Shown: piece by piece, positions 13,801-25,800 of the stretch
Numbering within the stretch: the first letter of the stretch is position 1
Layout: every line of letters starts with the position of its first letter
Assembly (NCBI GenBank): GCA_030142905.1
Contig: JASJOG010000558.1
Location: 50,446-114,445 of the forward strand
Length of the DNA: 64,000 nt
Direction: 5' to 3'
Source: Heliopora coerulea
Lineage: Eukaryota > Cnidaria > Anthozoa > Scleralcyonacea > Helioporidae
Notes under the pieces: generated by a model
What the model saw: only the letters and a program-made list of their open reading frames with translations
What the model was told of the DNA's origin: nothing
Database searches by the model: none
Program-made: the position numbers and the translations under genes

Positions 13801-16800
13801 TAAAAGAATACACGAATGTCAATTAATGTCATGATAATTTATTATGTTTTTATTAAGGTAATTTTTTTGAACCAATGCTGGAATATACAGTTGAAGTTTG
13901 ATCGCCATATCTAAAAATAGATATAAAGCAGTTGGGGAAAGTACAGCGTCACGCATCCAAATGCGTTTTGGGTGCAAGGCAACTTCAAAATTAATATGAA
14001 GTGTGAATTAAGGTACTAGGATGGCATACCTCAGAAAAGAGACAAATGTTCTTATCGTCAGTTGAATGTTATAAAACTACCCACGAATTAAATGATCTTG
14101 ACCTTTCTAATCATTTTAAATTTATTAATGCTAGTAATGATTTCAGAAGACCACATTACAATACTTTGGAAATAGCTTCCAGTAGGAATGACGTTCTTAA
14201 ATTTTCATTTCTTACGCGTATCGTTAAAGAATGGCTTAATTTACCAAAAGAAATTATTGATGCTGGTACCTTGGGAAAGTTTAGAAGCATGTTAAAAGAA
14301 TACATCATCGCCAGTTAATGTCATAATAACTTGTTATGTCTTTATTAAGTTGGTTTTGGTAATTATTTAAACGTTATAACTATAGTTATGGAGTAGCTAT
14401 ATACGGATAACCTTCGGTGTCCCTTTACAATGTAGTTAGGTTCATTGTGAACAAAGTTTATCATGTCGTGTTATATTCCAACTACCAATGACCTAAGCTT
14501 GTTTGAAAACACTGACTTTATTGTGAAAATGAACTGTTAATAATCATCCATACCTGAACAATTAAATCCATCACCAGTGAATCCTCTATCACACATACAC
14601 ATGAAAGATCCAATTGTGTTATTACAAGTTGCATTTACATGACAAGTGTCGTCGGTACACTCATTCACATCTAAATTTTGTCAAAAGTGATATGAAAATA
14701 TGCAAGTATTTACCGTTTATATGTACACAGTCAAATGGAGTAAAAAGACGCCGCATCATGGAGGAATTAGGCGTAAAACTTCACGATCATTACAACTCAT
14801 TCGCCGAATTGTTACGTCAGAAGAACGAAATCGCACGAGTGAATAGACCTTAAGCGTGTTTCATATAGATGTATACGGAAAGAGCACAAGCTTTTTCAAT
14901 AAGTTTGAATAATTTTGTGCAGATAAGGGCAAGAAATGCTTCGCGAGAAATACGACTGATACATACCTGAACAATTAAATCCATCTCCACTAAAGCCGCT
15001 ATCACACGTGCACATGAAAGATCCATCTGTATTGTAACAGGTTGCGTTTCCATGACACGTGGTATTTCCACATTCATTCACATCTAAAATTTGTTGAAAA
15101 GGATATGAAACATATGTTTTGTTTTATACGATATAAATTAAATATAATATATAAATGTTAAGCAAATTAAGAAGAATTTTGGACTATCACCTAAAGCTCC
15201 AAGATCAATAAACTTAGTTGACTTCCTTCGACTTGCTACGTACAGGAATACTAAATCAAAAGCTATGGAAAACTTTGGCTTGTTTAAACTACCAAATACT
15301 CGATGCAAATGAAAAGATCGCAAGCTTCCTTCGATAACTTTTTAAAAAGATAATAATCTTGTAGGGACTCAAATAATTCTATAAATACATTCCTGAAAAA
15401 TGCTTTCCTAATTGGTTCTCCTTACCTGAACAATTGAATCCATCACCACTAAAGCCATCATCACACGTACATATGAAAGATCCAATTGTGTTGTTACAAG
15501 TTGCGTTTCCATGACAAGGGTTGCTGGCACAATCGTCAATATCTAAATTTTGTGAATAAATTATCAAAGAATACTTTTAATCATTTACCACCTCATTTAC
15601 CACCCTCTCCACAGATCCTTCCAAGGAATATATTTTAACTACCGATGACATATACATTTATCGTACAGGTGGCAAATTCATCCTAGGTTTTCTGACGAAA
15701 TTCTCCCAAAATTATAATCCTGTTTAGATATTGAGTGGCAAAAGTTTCCTTCAGTTGCAAGGCCAAGGGAATGAGGGATAGGGGGTCTCGAGTCCCCCAC
15801 TTTTCAGTAATATAGTTAACTAGATTTGCTCAAATGCCCAAAGAATACTTCCACGAGGAGGGATTGCAGTCTTCCTTGAAAAGGTATAGCCCTTCCACGT
15901 GTGGCTATAAAACTCTTTGGAGAAACGTGAGAGCCAAATTACATAGTGTAAGACTGACCAGTATCTATGCGTCTTTGACATACATAGTCCCCCACTTCTT
16001 TTACGCTGGCCACACGTGTGGTTTTCCCTATCAGTTATGCATACCTGAACAATTAAGTCCATCTCCAGTAAAGCCTCTATCACACATACACATAAAAGAT
16101 CCGTGAGTGTTGTTACAAGTTGCATTTCCATGACAAGGGTCGTCAACACACTCATCCACATCTACATTTTTCAAAAGAAAATCAATAAAAAGCTATCTAT
16201 AAATTATTTACCACCATTTAAATATCCTATAGCATATAATGTAAACATTAAAAATTATAAGACACCCGGACAAAAATTCCACTTGGCGTTTAACATATGA
16301 AAATAATATTTCATATGTAAAATATTTAAATTCCATATGACATGAAAATTTCATATGTAGAAATAATTCTTTAATGCGAGTATTCCATTTTAAACATGAT
16401 ATACGTGTGTCTTATAGAAAGATTTGACATGTGAAATTTTGGACCAAGTCATTTCAAATGTGAATAGCCTTTCATACGTGAAAGCGTTTTGATTTAACGT
16501 CAGAAATGGAAACTCTATCAGAAAATGTCCCAGTTCCCTGTGTTTTTCATATGTGAAGTGACAAAATTTTCGTATGGGTGATGAATTTTGGACATTCGTG
16601 TATTTTCCGTGCCAGGCATTTCAATTACAACAGGCAAATGCTTCTACCCATCCTACAAACGAGGTTATGTACGAATTTTTTTTTCTTTCCCGACTTCAAC
16701 ATGAAGTCCCAAGCATTCAAGAGAATAATCTCGTCATCCGAATTTAAAATCTGAGAGATATTCCACTCACGGACAACGTAAGCCTGTTTCACACCACTTA

Positions 16801-19800
16801 CTTCTACATGCAAATGAAAACGGTACAAACGTTTTCCAAAAACTCTTTTCAAAATAGTTATCTCTTGCATTATTTACTATGCCTACCTGAACAATTCCAT
16901 CCATCGCCACTAAAGCCTCCATTAAGTCGCATATAAACGATCCACTTGTGTTGTTACAAGTTGCGTTTTCATCGCAAGTGAGGTTGCCACAATCATCCGC
17001 AATGAAATGGCGGAAATCGCACATGCAAATAACGAAAACGTTTATAGGACGCCGATTTTTAAAATTCCTTGGACTTTACCCGACCATTGTTACGTCTAAT
17101 ATGAATATTCGAGCTACCGATGACTTATCCTGGTTTGATAAATTCCCATAAATGAATTCTGAATACAAATGAGCAGACCGCAAGCTTATTTGATTAATTT
17201 TTTACAAAATAATAGATCGGTACAGAGATTCGGTGGAAAACAGTTCTTTCATTGGTACTCATACCTGAACAATTAAATCCATCGCCAGTAAAGCCTTTGT
17301 CACATATGCACATAAAAGATCCAATTGTGTTGTTACAAGTTGCGTTTCCATGACAAGGGTTGCTGTAGCACTCATTCACATCTAAATTTCAAACATTAAC
17401 AAATAAATAAATAAATAAATATAGTTAATAAAATGTATAAAAAACCAAAATAAAAATTTCATAAATAAAATGTATATTTAATTGTTTACCAAAATTTGAA
17501 AATTACAAAATAAGTCGACTTTCGGAAATTCTTGTCTCTTCGTATTCTGTTGTTAAAAATTCAGTTTACATTTACAGACGAGTTTCGTTAAAGGACTCAT
17601 TGTTGTCTGAATTTTGTCAAGAAATATTAACAATTTGCTACCGTGCAAATACTGATAAAGATTAAAATATGCAAAACTCTCGTAATTCTCTTCCCTTCCC
17701 AAGATATTCCAAAAACTTAGAACAACACTTCCTTCGGTATTGTCATCAAACCTACACATTTAAAGTCTCCAGATCTTTTGTCTCTCTATCCGCTGAGCTG
17801 CTTCGTTCGAGGAGTATCTTCTCTCTACCGCTGACCTATGCTTCTTTTACAATTCACCCCACTGACTACCCGATGCAGATGAAAAGTGTAAGTTTACTGA
17901 TAAAAAATTGTCTAAAGAATGCATGGCAAATGATTCATTTATTGATGATGCATACCTGAACAATTAAATCCATCACCAGTAAATCCTGTATTACAACTAC
18001 ACGTGAAGGATCCAATTGTGTTGGTGCAACTTGCATTTCCATGACAAGTGTTGTTGGCACACTCATCCACATCTAAGTTTTGGCAAGAAGGATATAAAAA
18101 TATATATCTAATTACTTTCTTCCATTCTAAGTAATATATCAATTAAATATTACTAAATATAAAATGCCGTTTTCTGAACATAAGTGTTCCTTCCATGATT
18201 ATTTTAAATACGGGGACGCAAACAATTCTGTCAATGTGACGTGTTAAAAGAAAAGCTGCTGAACTGAAATTTCTAGGGATAGTAATTGTTGCAATAGATA
18301 TGAAAAACTTCGTTTTCCTTTTAAAAAAGAAGCTATTCATCTGATGGCGTTTAGCGTTCTCTTGTCAAATTTTTTTCCTTAATTTAATTCCCTAAAATTT
18401 CTTGGTAATGTATCCCACCATTTACTGATTTTTTCTGGAAAGTGCGTATAGAAACATCAGTTGCTTCACGTGGTCCTCTTAAGTATTTTATTTATTTTAG
18501 CTCTCACAGGCTAAGATTTCTCAGTGTTCACTGCCAGTTTCGCCACCTATCTGATTGCTCACGACGTCCTAAATTGTAGACGATCAGCAACCATTTGAAG
18601 CTAATTAATTATAATATTATTTAGTCTCCCGTTTGATCAGATGCCATATCTCGCACGATGAAGTGTCATTATTTATGAACCTCTTTCGACAAAATCATTT
18701 GTTGGATAAGAATACTCCAACTACTAATGAACAACACTTGTTGCGCAGTTTAAACTACTAACCTTTAAATACCCTATATAAATTAAAAGACCTCCAGTTT
18801 TCTTCTCTTAAGGAAAACAATTACTCGGTGGAGATATTCATTGACAAATGTCTCCGTTACTGGTAATGCATACCTGAACAATTAAATCCATCACCAGTAA
18901 ACCCTCTATCACACATACACATGAAAGATCCAATCGTGTTCTTACAAGTCGCGTTTCCATGACATGTATCGTTAATGCATTCATTCACATCTAAATTTTA
19001 TTCAAAGAGACATAAAATATGTGTTTACTTAATATATACTATTTTTATTCGTATAGATAAAAGGAATACGAAGACGCTCTGTTCAGGGATTAGGCGTACA
19101 ACTTCATGATTTATATACACTTCATTGGCTAATCAGCCCAAGTATTCCACAAAATCTTGATCTAAAAGAGTAGTTAAATGGCAAATGGTTCCCTTACTCA
19201 TTATCCATACCTGAACAGTTAAATCCATCACCAGTAAATCCTGTATCACACATACACGTGAAAGATCCAATTGTGTTGTTACATGTTGCATTTACATGGC
19301 AAGTTTCGTTGGCACACTCATTCACATCTAAATTGTGTTATAAAAAATTGAGTATATAATAAATTACTATTCATCACAAGTAAAGTTTCATGTTAATGCA
19401 AAGGCTGAAAATGAGTAAAGCATGTTCAAGTTTCAAATTCCACGAACAGCTTCATGTTTATCGAATTTCTTTTGCTAAATAATCAGGTCCGAAAAAAATA
19501 TTCCTGTCATCAATTTCCTGCTCATACTCCACATAATTTACACCACTGACTATCCATGCAAGTTGAATAAAAAACAAGCTTTCCTCAACAAAAACTCTTA
19601 AAATTAATGACTTTGTATAGAGTTTGAGTGATAATTTCTTCTTAATAGTTCTTCTTACCTGAACAATTAAATCCATCACCAGTAAATCCTCTATCACATG
19701 TACACATGAAAGATCCAATTGTGTTATTACAAGTTGCGTTTTCATCACACGTGTTGTTAGCACACTCATCCACGTCTAAATTGTGTTTATAAATAACAAA

Positions 19801-22800
19801 ATAATAATATATGTTTTTATCTATTTGTCATAATTTTAATTTGATATAAACTCAAAAGTCTCGGTAGCTCAATGGTTAGAGCGTCTAACCGGTCATCAGA
19901 AGGTTGCGGGTTCGATCCCCGTCTGGGGCTCAGATATCATTTTCTGAGTATCGAGCTTGAAGATCGTTCATCTACCCTTTGATAATTTCTTCTTAATAGT
20001 TCTTCTTACCTGAACAATTAAATCCATCACCAGTAAATCCTCTATCACACGTACACATGAAAGATCCAATTGTGTTATTACAAGTTGCGTTTTCATCACA
20101 CGTGTTGTTAGCACACTCATCCACGTCTAAATTGTGTTTATAAACAACAAAATAATAATATATGTTTTTATCTATTTGTCATAATTTTAATTTTACAAAA
20201 ACTCAAATGCTGAAAATGAGTGAAACATGTTCAACTTTCGAATTCCAGAAAATACAACTTGCTTCTCAAACTTGCCTCGTTATTCAACACCTCTGAGTAC
20301 TCATGAATATTAAAACGGCGCAAGCTTTCTTTGAAATGTCTTTAAGAAAGATTACAACTTTGTACATGCAGAATTTGAGTGACAGTTTCCTCCCTTAATG
20401 GTTCCTACATGAACAATTAAATCCATCACCAGTAAATCCTCTATCACAAATACACAAGAAAGATCCAATTGTGTTGTTACAAGTTGCGTTTCCATGACAA
20501 GTATTGTTTCCACATTCATTCACGTCCAAATTTAGTTGAAAAAGATGTAGAAACGGATGTTTAGTTATTTACTGCCATTTAAATTCTATATCCATACAAG
20601 CATTATTGTGATAAGAGTGACCTAATTTTGGTGTTTGTTATTTTTTCTAGCTATAGTTATTCGGCCAACTATCAAAACATACCTCCTCCTATGCGGGGAT
20701 CTATTTTAAATATCAACTTTGTTGACAATAACTCGTCTTTAAACTTCAAGATTAAATAAAAAAGTAAACAGTCATAATTCTTATGTCCAAGGACCATATT
20801 GATGCTACATGACCAGACCTATACTTGTTACACAGCACTGACTTCATGTCGCAAATTAAGAAAACTTGAGCGTCCTGCAAAAACTCCTTCAACATATTAT
20901 CTTCTACAGATATTCTGAGCCTTCGTTCACTTGTTATCTATACCTCAACAATTAAATCTATCACCAGTAAATCCCCTGTTACACATACACATGAAAGATC
21001 CAATTGTGTTATTACAAGTTGGAAAATTTATTCACGTCCAAATTATGTAGAAGAAAATGTTACAATATTCATCATTAATTAAATTACCTCGCGGTAAATA
21101 ACTCATTAAGAGTCGTTACGTCAAATATGAATGTCCCAAGTACCAGTGACATATTCCAGTTTTAGAGTTCCCAGCTCCAGTGAATATTCGGCCCGAATAA
21201 GCTTCTTTAATAAATCTTTAATCAAATTTTTACTAAACAGTATTCTAGTATGGAGACTAAGTGAAAAATAGTTCTTTTATTATATATTTATACCTGAACA
21301 ATTAAATCCATCGCCAGTAAACCCTCTGTCACACATACACATGAAAGAACCAATTGTGTTGTTACAAGTAGCATTTACATGACAAGTGTTGTTAGTACAC
21401 TCATCCACATCTAAATTTGTGATAAAAAATTAAATATAAAATTAGTTAATTCATTCACTACAATTCAAATTCCATATAAATTCAAATGTTGAAAACGAGT
21501 AAAACATGTTCAATTTTCGAATTCTATTTATAGCTTCATGTCTATCGACCTTTGTTGACCGATTTTTTAATTCTTTTTTTTTATTTTTAATTTTAAAAAT
21601 TCCCTGATGGCTGGCAAATAGACAAAAGGACACTAAGTTCGTTACAACGCCTATTTACCCTACCCTACCAGATGATATGAATTTAACCCATACCCAACCC
21701 ACAATTCTATAAACTAAAATAAGAACATACCATGAAATAAAACAATAAAAACAAAAACTATACAATAAATAACAGTAATCAAAAAAAAAGTTAGTGTTTT
21801 TCCCTCGCAAGTGTGTATAGAAACATTAGTTTCTTCACGTTGTTTTCTTTAGTATTTTTGCTTATCTTAGCTCTCACTGGCTAAGATTGCACAGGGTCCA
21901 CTGCCTGTTTCGCCTCCTATCTGTTTGCTGACGACGTCTTCTAGGTGATCAGCAACCATTCAAAGCTAATTAATTATAATATTATTTAGTCTCCCATTTG
22001 ATCAGATGCAATATGTCGCACGATGAAGTTTCGTGATTTATGAACAACGTTCGACAAAATGTTTTGTTTGAGAAGAATATTTCAACTACTGATGAACAGC
22101 GCTTGTTGCGCAATTTAAACTACTGACCAGTAAATACAATTTATATAAATTAAAAGACCTCCAGTTTTCGTCACTTTAGGAAAACAATTAATCGATGGAG
22201 ATATTGATTGACAAATGTCTCCGTTACTGGTAATGCATACCTGAACAATTAAATCCATCACCAGTAAACCCTCTATCACACATACACATGAAAGATCCAA
22301 TCGTGTTCTTACAAGTCGCGTTTCCATGACATGTATCGTTAATGCATTCATTCACATCTAAATTTTATTCAAAGAGACATAAAATATGTGTTTACTTAAT
22401 ATATACTATTTTTATTCGTATAGATAAAAGGAATACGAAGACGCTCTGTTCAGGGATTAGGCGTACAACTTCATGATTTATATACACTTCATTGGCTAAT
22501 CAGCCCAAGTATTCCACAAAATCTTGATCTAAAAGAGTAGTTAAATGGCAAATGGTTCCCTTACTCATTATCCATACCTGAACAGTTAAATCCATCACCA
22601 GTAAATCCTGTATCACACATACACGTGAAAGATCCAATTGTGTTGTTACATGTTGCATTTACATGGCAAGTTTCGTTGGCACACTCATTCACATCTAAAT
22701 TGTGTTATAAAAAATTGAGTATATAATAAATTACTATTCATCACAAGTAAAGTTTCATGTTAATGCAAAGGCTGAAAATGAGTAAAGCATGTTCAAGTTT

Positions 22801-25800
22801 CAAATTCCACGAACAGCTTCATGTTTATCGAATTTCTTTTGCTAAATAATCAGGTCCGAAAAAAATATTCCTGTCATCAATTTCCTGCTCATACTCCACA
22901 TAATTTACACCACTGACTATCCATGCAAGTTGAATAAAAAACAAGCTTTCCTCAACAAAAACTCTTAAAATTAATGACTTTGTATAGAGTTTGAGTGATA
23001 ATTTCTTCTTAATAGTTCTTCTTACCTGAACAATTAAATCCATCACCAGTAAATCCTCTATCACATGTACACATGAAAGATCCAATTGTGTTATTACAAG
23101 TTGCGTTTTCATCACATGTGTTGTTAGCACACTCATCCACGTCTAAATTGTGTTTATAAATAACAAAATAATAATATATGTTTTTATCTATTTGTCATAA
23201 TTTTAATTTGATATAAACTCAAAAGTCTCGGTAGCTCAATGGTTAGAGCGTCTAACCGGTCATCAGAAGGTTGCGGGTTCGATCCCCGTCTGGGGCTCAG
23301 ATATCATTTTCTGAGTATCGAGCTTGAAGATCGTTCATCTTCCCCTTGATAATTTCTTCTTAATAGTTCTTCTTACCTGAACAATTAAATCCATCACCAG
23401 TATATCCTTTATCACACGTACACATGAAAGATCCAATTGTGTTATTACAAGTTGCGTTTTCATCACACGTGTTGTTAGCACACTCATCCACGTCTAAATT
23501 GTGTTTATAAACAACAAAATAATAATATATGTTTTTATCTATTTGACATAAATTTAATTTGATATAAATTCAATTACTGAAAATGAGTGAAACATGTTCA
23601 ACTTTCGAATTCCAGGAAAAGCAACCTTATTTCTCAAACTTGCCACGTTAGAAAAAATACTCCTCGTACGCATGACCTACGCCTTGTTTCATATTCAACA
23701 CCTCAGAGTACTCATGAATATTAAAACAGCACAAACTTTCTTTGAAATGTCTTTAAGAAAGATTACAACTTTGTACATTTAGAATTTGAGTGACAGTTTC
23801 CTCCCTTAATGGTTCCTACCTGAACAATCAAATCCATCACCAGTAAATCCTTTATCACAAATACACATGAAAGATCCGATTGTGTTGTTACAAGTTGCAT
23901 TCGCATGACAAGTATCGTTGCCACACTCATTCACATCTGCATTTAAAAAAAATTGCCCCAAAAAATCCAATGAATCATTTACACTAGCAAATAAATCCTC
24001 ATGTTTATCCAAACGTGTACAATCATATAACACGTGTACTTATTCAACATTTTGGTCTCTTGCTTAGACATTCCAAAAACTAAGGAATTTTTTTTTCCTA
24101 TTACAGTAGCTTTGACCATTAGATATCAACGTTTTTCTGAGATGCTTTCTATGAAGACGTGAAGATTGAATATACTAACTCAACCTTCTTTCTTCTATTT
24201 CTGCCCAAGGAGTAGAATCCTACAGCTGATAACCTATACTTGTCTATTTACTCACTACACTCACTACAGGGTGTAAATGAATAGAACCAAAACGTTTTAC
24301 AAAACCCCCTTTCAAATTAATTATCTTGTATGGACATCGCGTCACAATATCTTTCTCTAGTAGTTGTGCATACCTGAACAATTAAATCCATCACCGGTAA
24401 ATCCTCTATTACACATACACGTGAAAGATCCAATTGTGTTGTTACATGTTGCGTTTCCATGACAACTATCATTAGTGCACTCATTCACATCTACATTTTA
24501 AAAAAATGCAAAAATACCCAGTAAATTATTCACTTCCGCGAAAATTTTCATGCATATGTACGTTTTCAGAATCACATAACACGCACACTCCTAAAAACCC
24601 TAGGCACTTCAGGCCTAGAAGTTTAGATTTTAAGGCACTAGCAATAAATTGCCAGTGACAAAATCTCCACTAGCAAAAAGTCCCAGAGAGGAAAACATCA
24701 CTAACAAAACCAATATCCCAGAAAAAGACGTTTTATTTTCCTTCAGCATAAATTTATCCTATCACAAGTCAACTATTAGCAACTTGTCATAAAATTCTTT
24801 TAAAGATTTTTGTTCAACTTGAATAAATTAAAAATCATATGTATGACACATGTTTCCAATTCTACTAGAAATGGAGAGAGAGGGTGATCCCGGAAACTAG
24901 AACCTAGGCAATACTTCATGTATGGGATCACAAATGGTACCATACCTCTGAACGTCGAAGCTTTTCGAGTTTCAGATCATATTACAACTTTTTGGTGATA
25001 CTTTTCTGTTTGTTATGGCAAGTATTCGTACAGTTATACATTTCGACTGTCAGAGAGTCTATTGCATGGAATTTTTAAAAAATTTTTGTTCTCAAGAAAG
25101 CACTAGCAAAGTTTTGCCAGTGGGAAATTTTCTGCTAGCAAAAGTAAACATATCTGGTAAAACTACTGGCATTTTTGCCAGTAAATAGCGGTTATTTCAA
25201 GGACTGCACTTGCTCAGATATTCCAAAAACTATCAATTTTTTTCCTATTAAATTCTTTCAATATCAATATTTTTCTGAGATGCTTCCCATGAAGACGGGA
25301 ACATCCAATGTAGACACTTCATTCTCTTTCTTGCTGCTCCGCTAGACGAGTATAATGTTACTTTTGGCGAGACATGCCTGTTTCACACCACTGACTACAG
25401 AGTGTAACTGAATACAGTCGAAGCTTTTTACAAAAAGCGCCTTTCAAAGTACCTGTCTTGAATGAACATCGAGTGACGATATGTTTCTTTATTGGATGTG
25501 CATACCTGAACAATTGAATCCATCACCAGTAAATCCTCTATCACACATACACATGAAAGATCCAATTGTGTTGTTACATGTTGAGTTTCCATGACAAGTG
25601 TCGTTGATGCATTCATTCACATCTAGATTTTTGAAAAAAACCCCCAAAAAAACTCGCAGAATATCCAATTGATCATTCACCACCGTCTAAATTTTATGTA
25701 TACGCATATGGTCAGAATCATAAAACACCATGCGGACTTGAAAATTCTAGTCGCTTACTCAGATATTCCAAAAACGTTGGGATTTTTTCCTTGTCCTAAT

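Larger units (their letters stand above)
18841..19973. repeat. Near-identical duplicated tract, copy A
   Basis: Matches 22208-about 23340 at a constant offset of 3,367 bp, with one difference noticed in about 1.1 kb (19750 C against 23117 T). It holds EGF N33, N34 and N35 and a SINE. Left of 18841 identity drops abruptly. Confidence 0.9.
22208..23340. repeat. Near-identical duplicated tract, copy B
   Basis: Partner of 18841-19973, holding EGF N28, N29 and N30 and the second copy of the SINE. Homology at lower identity continues on both sides, to about 21800 and about 23930. Confidence 0.9.

Noticed and set aside
19858..19931. Functional tRNA gene
   Set aside because: The anticodon stem is imperfect, position 33 is not T, and diverged relatives with the same tail occur elsewhere in the window; this is a SINE.
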